In this document: piece after piece, positions 1-10,734 of the stretch | Layout of the letters: each line of letters opens with the position of its first letter | How positions within the stretch are numbered: position 1 is the first letter of the stretch | Assembly: GCF_050947875.1 (NCBI RefSeq) | Contig: NC_134568.1 | Location: 200,616,043 to 200,680,042 of the forward strand | Reading direction: 5' to 3' | DNA: 64,000 nucleotides | DNA from: Dermacentor variabilis | Taxonomy: Eukaryota; Arthropoda; Arachnida; Ixodida; Ixodidae | Made by a program: the position numbers and the translations under genes | Notes under the pieces: model-generated | The model's input: only the letters and a program-made list of their open reading frames with translations | What the model was told of the DNA's origin: nothing | The model's database searches: none

Positions 1-418
1 CCTCCTGGGACGCCGCAAGAGAGAAATACGGCCGCCTCTATGGAGTCCGTACCTTTACAATACAACGCCGTACTACAACACCACAGATTGAACAGACGAC
101 AATACCCACCTCCCCACAAGACCCTCACGTGAAGACGCCGTAGCATGGCGACAACTACAAACCAATACCTACCCCCATTTAAGCAGACTACACGCAATAC
201 ACCCTACACTACATTCATACAAATGTCCCCTTTGTGACGATTATGCCTCCCTATATCAAACCACATGGGCGTGCCCCAACGTGAAGGCCGCCCCGCAAAT
301 ACCCAACCCCACACCCGAGCAGTGGGAGGCCGTGCTGACTAGTTCGGACCCTCGCAACCAGCAGCAACTGGTGCGGCGGGCACGGGAGACAGCAAGAGCC
401 GCAGGAGCCCTGGACTAA
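1..418 (+). pseudogene. LINE ORF2 C-terminal fragment, 5' cut by window edge
   Basis: This is the C-terminal tail of a non-LTR retrotransposon ORF2. From about 131 the frame reads EDAVAWRQLQTNTYPHL, then a cysteine motif CPLCDDYASLYQTTWACP, then an Arg/Ala-rich end, stopping at TAA 416-418. Upstream of about 130 the matching residues (RLNRRQYPPPHKTLT) lie in a different frame, so there is at least one frameshift near 128-131. The same kind of tail (WRQLQTRSYPS) occurs in the minus-strand LINE at 54.2-55.2 kb, so the two are related families. A T-rich 3' UTR follows to about 510. Function is inferred from family resemblance; as it stands it is a relic. Confidence 0.75.
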
Positions 419-1129
419 GTGCGCCTCCCGCACAAGCAGAAAGACACCTGCTTGCCCTTTCCTTTTTTTTTGAATAAATGTTTCTCCTTTTCCTCCTCCT
501 TCCTTCGTGCAATTGATTAATACTTGGCTATCGCTAATACCGCTTCGCCTTTTCGGTGAAACTGCAGCATCATTCTTTTTTCTTAAAATAAGAAATAAAT
601 GCGCGAGTCCGACTACAAGCGCTGCTGTGCATGATCGGCCTGTAATTTTGGGCTGAATAAAAGCCTTATGCTACTACTACTACCGATATTGATTCTGATT
701 TTGATTGAATCCGGCTTGGCCTCTGTTGGGTTACTGAGTGAACTATATATATTTATGACCTCTGCATGTAAGTGGTGATCTTTCCATCACTAGAAAATTT
801 TATAAATTACTAGGAGAGTTTTTTTCACGAGTTATTAGCATTGCCTGCTGGAAAGAAAAGCAATGCTGAGACACATATCAATCATGTGCATTTCACACGC
901 CGTTGATAAAAGACTCTGCCGAAGGGGTCACTGAAGTCTGCAGGCTTTTTCCAGGGTCAAAAAATCACGCAAAGCAATTAGAAGCGAGGTGAACATAACA
1001 GCAACACATTAATTCTCTAGGCATATGCTATCCATACAGTTAGAAATAACTGTTAGGTGGCTATACCTCCTTCTCTTTAAAACGTCTCCATGTCCTTTAC
1101 CCAACGCTCATCCCCTTCCTTCTTTTCCT
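419..1129. other. LINE 3' UTR then unassigned AT-rich DNA
   Basis: The first part is the 3' UTR of the preceding LINE, with a T run at about 463 and AATAAA at 473. Nothing coding or structural is recognised in the rest, except a short CTA-repeat at about 670-684. Confidence 0.5.
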
Positions 1130-1843
1130 AAGCATTGAAGAAAATTACTTTATATAGGGTTTTCGAATTCAAATATTTAGGTATCCTACTAACGTACGAT
1201 TTGTCATGGTCGAAACACATTTGCGCCACCTGTAACAAGACCCTTAAAAGACTAGATTACTCACATCGTACGCTGCGTCTTGGTCCTCAAGAAACTAAAC
1301 TTCTTACATATAAAAGCCCCATTCGCCCGATCCTCGAATATGGTTGCGTTATATGGAATCCATACAAACACTGTCACGTCAAAAAACTAGAATCAGTACA
1401 AAAAAAAAAGCAGTGCGTTTTGTTTGTAGGAGATATGACAAGGAATTTTCGCCGTCTAACTCTCTTCCCCTACTTGGTCTCACTCCTTTTGCAGAGCGTC
1501 GGAAACTTGAATGCCTCAAATTCCTTCACACGTTAATCAATTCTCCTCGCATCTCCTCTCTAGATAACTATTTGCCTTTTCCAAACCCTCATGTACGAGG
1601 AGTCACCATGCTCTAAATATCTCAACCTTTTTTGCCCGCTCTGATTCCTTTAAACACAGTTTTTTGCCATCAACGATTGAAGTCTGTAATTCATTACCAG
1701 GCAACATCCGTTCACGACCACCGAAACAATTCACGCAAGCTTGTTTATAAATGTTTGTATGTTTGTTGTTCATCCCACTCCTGCAATAGCCTCCTTGAGG
1801 CTGCAGTATAAATAAATAAAAAAATAAATAAATAAACAAACTT
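1130..1843 (+). mobile_element. CR1-like LINE, 3'-terminal fragment
   Basis: This is the C-terminal end of a reverse transcriptase ORF. It reads EFKYLGILLTYDLSWSKHI (end of the palm/thumb), then RPILEYGCVIWNPY, then after a frameshift at the A-run near 1398-1408 continues as AVRFVCRRYDKEFSPSNSL and RRKLECLKFLHTLIN. The order YLGI-LEYGCVIW-RRYDKEF is typical of CR1/jockey-type LINE ORF2 C-termini. A stop at about 1614 interrupts the last part. The element ends in a 3' UTR and an AAATAAATAAA-type simple tail at about 1808-1843, which marks its 3' boundary. It is 5' truncated, with no EN or RT catalytic region. Confidence 0.8.
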
Positions 1844-2013
1844 TGTCCTGTGTATGTACTTAAATATATCGTGTCTGTTTATGGTGTTCACAGTGGAAAT
1901 TAAAAGAAATGTAGGGACAAAATCACCGCCCAAGCACTCCGTACAGATGGTTAATCAGCGAAGCTGAAACGTGCGGCCCCGGTGCTTATCACTGGGTTAA
2001 TCCCGACGGTTCA

Positions 2014-2208
2014 TTAAAGAACGGTTTGGTAGGCTGCCGGATCCTCGGTACGCAGTTGCTGCTTGTACTCGGCTTCACGAGCCTGTTCTAGTGCCCGGGC
2101 TGCAACATCGGCAAGGCGTAGAAGAGCTCGTTCCCGGTTCTGCTCGCGGCGTTGTGGATCCAAAACTGCCTGCTCCTAAGGAGTACGTATGGCGCGTGGC
2201 CGGCCCAT
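2014..2208 (-). pseudogene. Small GRPR-motif ORF of an interspersed repeat, with nonsense codon
   Basis: Read on the minus strand from ATG at 2208, the frame encodes MGRPRAIRTP, then an in-frame TAG at codon 11, then EQAVLDPQRREQNRERA and an Arg/Glu/Ala-rich helix, ending with TAA at 2014-2016 (65 codons). A second locus at 35591-36181 encodes the same opening (GRPRIVRTGEEQ followed by ERRREQKRE), so this is a repeat family rather than a unique gene. The GRPR core resembles an AT-hook, but that is a short-motif resemblance only. I do not know its function. The nonsense codon makes this copy a pseudogene. Flanking GC-rich sequence to about 2290 may belong to the same repeat. Confidence 0.55.
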
Positions 2209-2362
2209 TTCGGAGCCAGAGAGAAACTGCTGCGTGCGCGCTCGGTTGCGACGGAGAGCAACGACGTCACTACTGGCGCAACCAATCGCGCACCTCCTTT
2301 TTTTTTCGCGCATGTACATGGGGTTGCACCGGAGGATGGACGGGCGAATCGGCTAGCCCTCG

Positions 2363-2377
2363 CCCCCCCCCCCCCCC
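2363..2377 (+). repeat. Poly-C tract
   Basis: A run of 15 C inside otherwise unassigned DNA. It is prone to length error. Confidence 0.9.
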
Positions 2378-3111
2378 ATATACAGCTTCGTTCTATAAAA
2401 TTAACCTACGATTACGATACTCCCTAATGCGAAATTTAAGCGCAGCTCTATACGTGTTTATTTCGCGATATATTGAAGCATCGCCTCGCGCCGATCACCG
2501 GACCCAATGACAGAGCCGCGACGCGCGGCACTGTATACAGACCGGACACACAGTTGGTGCTTCTCGGCAACTGCAACTTATGCAACCGTAATCTTTACCG
2601 TGAATCGCATGCGGCGAACGCTGTGCGGGAAGACGAGCTTTCAGATTTTTTTTTAGTGCCACGAGCATCGAGTTACACTCGGGTTTCTTGCGCAGTACTT
2701 CCGGTTCACCTCCTGAGACGACCGGGGACGAAATTCCAAATAAATCAGAAAAATATAGAAAAAGAAAGATAAAAAGAAATAGAAAAAATAGTACAGTTCA
2801 ATATTCAAGGGTTTCATTAGAAAGATATCAGAGCATAAGTTTATTTACAAGTTGAGTTACTAAAGTCTCTGGAATAATTAGAATTAATTAGAAATTATTG
2901 ATTGCCGCGCACCAAAGCACAGAATCGTAGACTTTAGAGACCCGCCACGTGAGCACGACTTTGGCGAAATTCCTGGAAACCCGTAAACAAAGTGGAAGTA
3001 ATGACGTTCCTAATGAATTCCCACACAAGAACGTGGCATGATATTTAAGCTCCTAATTAATGGACAACAGTTGCCTGGCATATACTGAACATCTGCCTAG
3101 CAGAGCGGATG
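2378..3111. other. No gene recognised
   Basis: Moderately GC-rich then AT-rich DNA. Short open frames exist on both strands but show no domain, codon bias or homology that I recognise. Confidence 0.5.
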
Positions 3112-3540
3112 TGACGTCACTCTCTCGCTGCTCTCCCGGCGCTCACCTGCTCGCTCGCCCGCAACGGCTGCATGCGCGCTCTCGTTACATGCTCTGACGT
3201 CAGCATTGCAGAGAACGCGTAATGCCCCAACCACTGGCACGCGCCGGAAAGCTTCGGCGCGCGCCGGAGAGCCAAATGCGTGAAAGCGTCGGTCGGGAAC
3301 TCGGCGAAGCGGAACGTCGCGCAGCGATTATGTGTACTGCCGATGCTAGAAGTTTGCCGACGCGCGGCGAAGCTGCGCCGGCGTGCACCAATGAGAGGGT
3401 GCGATGCTTCGCAGGCGTCAACCAATCGGAGGCTGCGGAGCCTCCGGCTGCTAGGCCTGTAATGCCCGACGATGCGAAGTGCGCCGGCACCAACGATCGT
3501 CCGAGTTTTTTGGACGCACGACGCGCGCGACAGTGTTCCT
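3112..3540. repeat. GC-rich interspersed repeat with CRE-like palindrome
   Basis: A CpG-rich block that opens next to GTGACGTCAC (3111-3120). It contains a segment at 3221-3266 (ATGCCCCAACCACTGGCACG then GCTTCGGCGCGCGCC) that recurs reverse-complemented at about 10447-10486. Two CACCAATGAGAG / ACCAATCGGAG-type boxes follow. The repeat relationship is visible directly. Whether it is a DNA transposon derivative, a SINE-like unit or a promoter-like CpG island cannot be settled from the sequence. The open frames through it on both strands are by-products of GC content. Confidence 0.5.
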
Positions 3541-4887
3541 AAAAGACAGTGTTGTAATAGTACTCCGACAATGACACGACCGACCGACCGACGACCGTGG
3601 GTTGTGGCAGTGCGACGTGGATCCGAAGCGACTTCGAACGACGTCGACTAATCCAACCTGCCCACTGGGTTCCTCCGGACTCGGTACGATCGTCTGCTAA
3701 AACAGCCAATCGAATGACGATTGCCGCAACGTCTGTGCTTGTTGTATGTGCATTTTGTTGTGCTCAAAACGAATGGAAACACGTTTACGAGCTCCGAAGT
3801 CTGGATAATCAACACTCGCCTATCGCCGATGTTGTTTACGTTACGCGTAGGCCTAGCGCGTCCATCGAGTTCGTAACTGGCGAGTGAACGAACTCACCTG
3901 AGAAACTCTGTCGAAGGAAATGAATTTTCAGGTCCGTTTGGTGCTGCAGTGATTTAAAATATGGCACTCTTGACTTCGTGTGACCTGTGATGTGGTGAAT
4001 GAACCGTGTGGAAGTTGGGTTGGTCAACCGCGGCGTGTTTCGTGTGGTGTCGGTTGACTCAAGTTTAACGGGCAAGCTCTGCGCTGTTTCCAGTGGTAAA
4101 GATAACTTCCGAAAGCGAAATACACTAGTAGCCGAACTATTAGAAGTACTTACATAATCAGCCGTGCCGCCTGTTTCAGCTGACACTGCGCTCTTCTATT
4201 CGGCATGTGAATCCAGTTCAGTACAAGTTCACTGTACTCATTCACTCACTTCTTTCTAGTGCGTCCGTCTTTTGGGCTAGTTGGGCATAAATCGCTCGTG
4301 TAGCAATCAAGAAGACTGACGCACTGAAGCATACGTGACAACGCAGTCATGTTTGAGTCAGTGTGTCGTTATAGTCGAGCACTGCAAAAAGAAATTATCT
4401 GTTTGCAACGTGTGCCCTGTGTGCAGTGCATAGCAGGACCTGCATCATGCAAGACCTATGCGTGTAGCAGCGTATACCACGATTGCTTCGATGCCCGCTT
4501 CAGAAGCAGCAAGTACTGAGTCAATGAAACTGTAATTGATTTTTTATCTCACTTTTTGCTTATGGAAAGTGTAGATGGTGTGAGCGCATTGTGGGGAAGG
4601 TGAAAAGGTGTCATCAGTGTTTTGTGCAGTCAGTATGCTTAAACTGCTGGAATCCCTTCAGCTTCTACTAAAATGTTTCTTGCTGCGATACTATAAATTG
4701 TAGTCAGGACAAAGATCTACTCAAAACCAAGTTACTAATGCATCTGCGCAGAATGTGTTTGATTAACAAGTGAACGCTTCCACAACAACAATATGCCGAT
4801 GCACAGCATATGTGCTTACAATAAATACATTCCGTAAAGGTCAACGACTGAGATCAAACTTTGTAGTAGCACCGTAAAAAGTGCTGC
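3541..4887. other. No gene recognised; one short open frame
   Basis: A GACC tetranucleotide run lies at about 3575-3595. An open frame at 3597-3887 (+) contains MTIAATSVLVVCAFCCA, which looks like a signal peptide core. It has no recognisable mature domain, and I see no supporting splice or homology evidence, so it is not called as a gene. The rest is unassigned. Confidence 0.4.
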
Positions 4888-5560
4888 CATGCGTATCAGC
4901 CACAACGGAACTGCTGCACGTCCAACCTTCTTCCTTGGAGGCACTTCTATAAAGACTGTTCGGGCCCTTCCCATTCTGGGTGTAGCATTTAGCTGTTCTC
5001 TCAACTTTTCCGCATATGTCACCAGCACTGTATGTAAGCACCGGCCCTTTCTTGGGTTTGTGCTCCTGTCTCCCTTCCCTGATGACCTAAGGTTTTCCGA
5101 GCACTCTACACTTCTATCATTCTGTCACGACTTGAGTACTGCTCATCAGTATAGTTCCCGTACCAAACTCGCGACGCTAACAAACTTAAGCTTGTTCAGC
5201 GCCGGACAATACGCACCCTTTAATCCCGTCTTTTCGGTTGTCACAAGCTCATGCCAGCCTTCGAGGATTGCCTCAAACCCCTCAAGTAGCACACCCTGCA
5301 ATACCAACGCAACATTGCACTAATCTATACTGCAGGGTGTTTGACGACTCTCTGGACAGCACTAATCTTTCTTCAGTTCGTCTGAACAAGTGGTCAGCAC
5401 AGCCTGAGCCCTCATCACGCCTCTATGGCCCGACACCACAACTCCATGATTATATCACGCATGCAAAGCTTTCTCTCCACCCCCCTGGCGATTTGGATTC
5501 TCCTTCCTTGGAACCAGACTGAATTAGCACTCCTGTGTGTTGTGCACCTGTCGAATGTGT
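4888..5560 (+). mobile_element. Decayed LINE reverse-transcriptase relic
   Basis: Frame-broken remains of the C-terminal part of a non-LTR RT. One frame gives LPILGVAFSCSLNFSAYVTS, corresponding to the K-x-LGV-x-x-D/S-x-x-L-x-F region. A shifted frame then gives LEYCSSV followed by a stop and NKLKLVQRRTIRTL, the usual LEYCSxVW...KLExVQRRxxR segment. Downstream, FDDSLDSTNLSSVRLNKW continues to about 5520. Several frameshifts and stops are present. The motif order is jockey/CR1-like. Exact ends are not visible. Confidence 0.6.
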
Positions 5561-5725
5561 GCGTGTGTGCCGTGCTGTGTTATTGAGCAAGTGTGTGTGC
5601 ACGTGGAGGGGAAGGAAGTGTCTTCTGCATCCTGCCAATTCCTGCTCTAGATGGCTGGTTATCAGATGCTCTAACATACAGGCATCAGCCTTCTTTTTAG
5701 TCTAGTGTGCCAAGTTACCACTAAG

Positions 5726-5744
5726 ATTATTATTATTATTATTA
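5726..5744 (+). repeat. (ATT)n microsatellite
   Basis: About six ATT units between the two LINE relics. Confidence 0.9.
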
Positions 5745-5799
5745 GAATCATCACTTTGACCACGTTGATTGTGTTGAAGCCAGCGTGACACATAATTCA

Positions 5800-7460
5800 A
5801 AATATTTCTAGAGCTTTGTGGGCTCTCCCTTCTAAAAAGAGTGCCAAAGATGTACGTCTTCTTCATGAAAATAGTGGTGTTGTCTCGAACACTGCTGATG
5901 CCTTTGCAGAACATTTCTGCTTGCTATATAGTGTGAAATATGCTTCAAGTAACCTTCCTTCTCAGTCTGGCACAGTGTATGCTAACAGTCAATGAAAACC
6001 TCGTTTCCAAGTATATGAAGTGCCTTAAACTTTCCCTTAAACTTTCCCTTTCTTGTGGTGTTGATGGTATTTCCTCCACAGAGCTTAACCCTTTGAGACG
6101 CTGTCTACACAATTGGGCACAGCAGGAGCGTGCATCAATAGCAAAAGCACTGATGAAAGTAATGGTATTTAAAATGTGTTTCATACATCTTGAAACACTT
6201 ATTATTGGAACTGTGCTGCAATTTTGAATAACGTGCAGAATGTTTTAACAAAATGAGTGGGAAGGTAGACGGCTCGGTGTTGTTACTCTGTGTCAGTACG
6301 TTGTATGTAGCGGGTTCACTTCTTTCATTGTTTTTTACAATGTTGTGCACCAGGCATAATTGTCAAGTGGCTGGATAAGTGCTTTTCAAGCTTTTCAAAA
6401 CACGAAATAGTACATGTTCTCATATTTTGTGTTCCTGTAGTGAGTTTTCGCATGGAGTCGAAATTTTGTAAACTTGACAAAACTCGCTAAACAATTGAAA
6501 ATTCTTAATATTTGCTGCAGCTGTACACTTTCTACGATTCTGAGTATGCAAGAGATGTGGTGAAAGCAACTTTTCAATCAACGGGATAAAGTGGTGTCTG
6601 AAAGGGTTAAGACGTATGGAAGCATACTTGTTCCTCGTTCTCACAAGCATCTTCAATAGTTCCCTAAAGTCTAATACCTCTTCTAGCACTCGGAAGGTAG
6701 CATGAGCATTGCCCATGCACAAATCAGGTGCTGGATGTGCAGTTACTAACTGCCGACCTATATCTATCCTCTTCAGTGCGTCAGGTGTTTGAATCGATAT
6801 GGGATTCCTCGCTTTCTGTTAGTGCTAAGAGCATTTTAATAAATGAACAGCATGACTTTGTGTGCCGACAACTTAAAACTATTTCAGACTGTCAACAGTG
6901 TTCACCACTGCATCTACTTCCAAAAAGACATTTTTTTCACTCTCAAACTGGTGCAGAAACAATAAGTACTCTTAAATGCTTCCAACACTATGGCATTAAG
7001 TTATATGCACAAAACGCACCATGTGAAATTTTTATACACCCTACGTGATGCTCCACTCCTTAGGGTCGATGAAATTAAAGATCTTGGTGTGTACTTCGAC
7101 AAAATGCTAAGCTTCTCTTCACATAGATAATTACACAAGATGCCCTTCACGCTCTTTGAATTGCATGCCGTATATTGCATGATTTCCACTCACCTGTAGT
7201 GTTTCTGAAATTCTGCTGTGTGCCTCCAACTACTAGAGTATGCCTCTGTAGGAGGGGGGTGCAATGAGCAAATCTAATTCTGACCTCATTGAATGCATCC
7301 AGAATAAATTGATGTCTATCTTCAAGCACCACTTTTGCCATTCTGGCAACCACAGTTGAGCCTTCTCAAATATACTTCAACTCGCAACTCTAGATTCAAG
7401 TCTTAATTAATCGCACCTTTTGTTCCTGTATAAGGTGGTCCATGACATTATACATTCCTT
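5800..7460 (+). mobile_element. Decayed jockey/CR1-like LINE, interrupted by a MITE
   Basis: An ancient LINE ORF2 is readable in fragments, in order. The pre-RT region is SNTADAFAEHFCLLYSV (about 5870). The fingers motif is CGVDGISSTEL (about 6055-6087). After a 522-bp interruption come LTSIFNSSLKSN (about 6645) and TNCRPISILSS (about 6750), then LLRVDEIKDLGVYFDKMLSF (about 7055) and LEYAS (about 7230). Each matches a consecutive block of a non-LTR RT domain. Stops and frameshifts are frequent, so the insertion is old. Removing the TTAA-flanked segment at 6085-6610 makes the fingers region contiguous, which supports both calls. Confidence 0.7.
6085..6610. mobile_element. piggyBac-type MITE with TTAA target duplication
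   Basis: The segment is bounded by TTAA at 6085-6088 and 6607-6610. Just inside these are inverted ends, CCCTTTGAGAC on the left and GTCTGAAAGGG on the right (one mismatch in 11). TTAA duplication plus termini starting CCC is the hallmark of the piggyBac superfamily. The 518-bp interior has no transposase frame, so it is non-autonomous. It sits in the RT fingers of the 5800-7460 LINE, and the LINE frame resumes on the other side. The autonomous partner is not in the window. Confidence 0.75.
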
Positions 7461-7626
7461 AAAGCTCGTAAAGTGCACCAGTACAAAGGCTCTCTAGCTG
7501 TTCCTGGGCACTACAATGAAAATTTGAATGATTGATTATTATCGTAGTATAAAATTGTGCTTTTTAAGTATGTACTAGTATACTATTTTAGTGCAGTAGC
7601 TTTTGTGCAATTAAAACAAGGGCATG

Positions 7627-7784
7627 GATTAAGAAGAGAGAGAGAAAATGATAAATGAAAGGTAGGGAGGTTAGCCAGGACTGAGCCCGGTTGGCTACCC
7701 TACACTGGGGAAAGGGAAAGGGGGACAGAAAGATTTATAGAAGGGAAAGTCCACTGGGGATATCAGTCGGTCACTCAGTCCGGA
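7627..7784 (-). mobile_element. 3' UTR of the adjacent RNase H-bearing LINE
   Basis: Minus-strand 3' UTR ending in a CT-rich tail (GAGAGAGAGA on the plus strand at about 7637). A related stretch (GGCAGGGAGGTTAACCAG) recurs at 60030-60047, so the tail belongs to a repeated family. Confidence 0.6.
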
Positions 7785-8886
7785 TCACAGACGCTGACTC
7801 AATCCGGTATCTTTCAAATATCGCAGCAGCGCTTTTGTGGCCTTTTGTAGCTGCGATATGCGAGGCCATGGTCCCAAGATCTTGTTCAAGGTGAACGGCT
7901 TTCCATCTAGCTGATTGAGAGCTCTGCAGAGGTCTTGCCTTTCATCTTCAAAAGATGGGCAGTAGCACATTAGGTGTTATATGGTTTCCTCGACACCGCA
8001 GGCATTGCACTCGGCGCTATCAGCCATTCCAATCCAAAATGCATATGCACTGGTGAATGCGATGCCCAAACGTAAGCGGCACAGCACTGTTTCCTCATTT
8101 TGCGGAAGACCTGGTAACAGTCGCAGTTGCGTAGAGGGATCGAGGGAATGCAATCGATGTTGAGTGAATTCAGGTGTGTGCCACTTTTCCAATGTCAAAA
8201 GAGTACGCTAGCTTGCCTAAGTGTTCGGCTGCGTCGGTCCGCGATAAAGGTATAGAAACAAGGGTTGCTCCTTCGTGGGCTTTCCTAGCAGCTTCGTCAG
8301 CGAGGTCGTTGCCGGAGATACCGCAATGACCAGGCAGCCACTGAAACACGACGTCGTGTCCTTTCATGATCATGTGATGGTGCATTTCTCGTATCTCCGA
8401 CACGAGTTGTTCACATGACCCGCGACGAAGAGATGACAGAAGACATTGTAAGGCCACCTTTGAATCGCAGAATATTGCCCACCGATTAGCCGGTTGGTTA
8501 TTAATATAATCAACGGCACCTCGGAGGGCAACAAGCTCCGAACCGGTCGATGTTGTCAAGTGAGAAATCTTGTATTGGATGCTTAGTGATCGTGATGGTA
8601 TAACCACTGCGCTGGTGGAGCTGGTCTGAGTGGAAGAACCATCCGTATATGTGTGGACTCGATCAAAGTAGAAAGTGTGCAAACAATCCAGAGCTGCTTG
8701 CTTCAAGGCCAAGGTAGGCAGGACGGTCTTGTTTCTTATCCCTGGAACCGTAAGACGCACTTGAGGTTGTTTTAAACACCACAAAGCTGAGGTTGAACGT
8801 GCTGAGGGTGTGAAGCCCGATGGTAAGGAGGCACGATGGATGCTGACCTTGTTGGAGAAGGACGCCCGTGGTCGTCGTTCTGGCAT
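7785..8886 (-). pseudogene. LINE ORF2 C-terminus with RNase H domain
   Basis: The minus-strand frame at 8170-8886 carries an RNase H fold in order: TYTDGSST (first catalytic Asp), SELVALRGAV (Glu), FCDSKVALQCL (Asp), then WLPGHCGISGNDLADEAARKAH (His and last Asp). Downstream, after a frameshift near 8175-8185, the protein continues as KWHTPEFTQHRLHSLD, LPQNEETVLCRLRLG and a zinc-type ECNACG...HLMCYCPSF end, with an in-frame stop at 7977-7979. A closing segment runs to 7785. LINEs with a C-terminal RNase H belong to the I-like group (I, R1, LOA, Jockey-related). All RNase H catalytic positions look intact here, but the ORF is broken and its EN/RT part is absent (5' truncated near 8886). Confidence 0.85.
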
Positions 8887-9619
8887 GAATTAGGAAAGTG
8901 CAATAATATGCTATGTGCCTGATCATATGCATTGTGCTATTAATTTCTTCTGAGTTTTAATAATGGCTGGCTACTGTATGCAGTGTTGTGCAATAAAATA
9001 TGCCACAGCAATTATTGCGTGCCACGCAGAACAAATTGAATATATCTTTCTCAGTCAAGACATCACAGCAGGCTGAAAACAATAAACTGCAATTTTTCTT
9101 TTTGTGGTGACGGAGTGTATAAATTGTGAAAATAACCTGTTTATATATTTCTTATACTATGCAAATGAGCTGCTCCCATACATTCGAATAAGTGCTTCAG
9201 TAGTACGACTTGGCAAAGGGCAACGAAAGACTCCTATTAAAACCCTCTAATTCTCAAGCTTGTATTATCTGACGGTATGTCATTTCATTAATGAAAAGAA
9301 AGGCAAACTTGATATATGGAAACCAGTTACAATAGAACATGGCCCTTACACTGTGAAAATGTTTTGTAGCAATACACTCAATGTGAAGGCCTCCAGATGC
9401 GGTGTTGATGCATCAAAACAACCTAGAATAATAGAGGTGCTCCATGGGCTAGATTTGGCAGAATCGAGAATTGGGGGGAGACAAGATACGACTTACATAC
9501 ATTTTAGCTATTCTAGTTTTTTTTTTGTGAGTGCTACAGGTGTTTCAATTCTGTTTTGCTGATTTTCTCAGAACCCACTTTTTCACGTTTATCTCATGCA
9601 CCAACAAGCATAATTATAT
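8887..9619. other. No gene recognised
   Basis: AT-rich DNA between a truncated LINE and a solo LTR. I see no domain-bearing frame or clear repeat boundary. Confidence 0.5.
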
Positions 9620-9975
9620 TGACACGGATGCTTTATCTGTATCCGGTTACCGTATTTCACCGGCTAAAAGATGCTAAAACGTTATCGCTCGGTGCAGGAT
9701 GCGCCTGAACGTATCGGAAGTTTCGCGAATGTTATCGGTGGTTCTGTCTGTTGTCGACGAACCTTGCTAATCTGATTGCATACGAGACACGAATTGTGTT
9801 GTAGTTTCTGGAAGGCGCGCGGGCACCAGCGAATAGGCTGTAACTTTCGACGACTGACGTATGCAAACCGACGCGCTTGACCCGCAGATGAGATTTTCTA
9901 CGATTGCCGACATTGCTCGCCGCTATAGTTGCGATTGAGCCGGCACTATTTATTTACCGTCACTACTACGTGGCA
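9620..9975 (+). mobile_element. Diverged solo LTR of the Ty3/gypsy family of copies A and B
   Basis: This 356-bp segment starts TGACACGG and ends TACGTGGCA. It aligns along its length with the 416-bp LTR of copies A and B. Shared blocks include TCTGTCTGTTGTCG-CGAACCTTG, GCGCTTGACCCGC, TTGCCGACATTGCTCGCCGC and ACCGTCACTAC-ACGTG. It is flanked by ATAT at 9616-9619 and 9976-9979, the same 4-bp duplication size as A and B. No internal retroviral-type sequence adjoins it, so it is a solo LTR, the usual product of LTR-LTR recombination. It is much more diverged than the A and B LTRs and shorter by about 60 bp, so it represents an older subfamily. Confidence 0.8.
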
Positions 9976-10329
9976 ATATTTCCAACATAGATTTTTTTCA
10001 GTTATACATTGCACGCCTAATTCTTACATAGTTGGCTGTGCAATAAGCTACCAAAAAATGAAATGGTACAACAGTTTTTGTCTATGGTATCGTCGTGCAG
10101 GTGTTTGCAAAGCGATCTTGCAGACAGACGACGCACGAGCGCTGATGTCGATATTTTGTACACTATTGTTACTTCAAAAATAAAAACAAACTGTTGCGGC
10201 AGGCGTATATTCATTATTCAAACGTGTTTTTTATATCTAAAAGCACATACAGATCACTAACTTATTGTTTCAAGCTTAGTTTACAGCAGGCTGATTTAGG
10301 CCGCACTTTGACGGATGAAGACGGAATAG

Positions 10330-10600
10330 TCCAGCAACAGTGCGCCGCAGCCGAAGAGCGAGCTTCGGCGCGCGTCGGAGCTTGTCTCCAGTGGTTGCGC
10401 GCCCTGTCCCTCCAGCCGAAGCGAAGCGACGCGTTCGCTTGCCAGCGCGCGCCGAAGCTTTCGGCGCGTGCCAGTGGTTGGGGCATAAGGCGCTCTTCGT
10501 GCGTCGCTCCCTAGGGGACTACGCGCCGCCAGGCGGCGCGCTCTGAGCTTCCTCCTCGCTTTCTCTCACTCCTCGCCCGCATATTGCGCCAGGGGAAAAA
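10330..10600. repeat. GC-rich interspersed repeat, reverse copy of the 3.2-kb block
   Basis: A CpG-rich block containing GAAGCTTTCGGCGCGTGCCA and GTGGTTGGGGCAT (about 10453-10486), the reverse complement of part of 3221-3266. A second degenerate unit (GAGCTTCGGCGCGCGTCGGA) lies at about 10360. Open frames through it are compositional. Confidence 0.55.
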
Positions 10601-10734
10601 CGTTTGCTCGCTTAACCTAACGAACACCAACGCCGAGACGCGAATGCCACTAAGAGGCACCAAAGTCAAAGATTAGGGCCGCCTACTATTTTTTTTTCAG
10701 TCGGATGGTGGGCACCGCGGCTGCTGTTGCTGCT

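Noticed and set aside
3597..3887. Plus-strand open frame with a signal-peptide-like MTIAATSVLVVCAFCCA
   Set aside because: There is no recognisable mature domain and no splice or homology evidence. It sits beside a repeated CpG-rich block, so a gene call would be guesswork.
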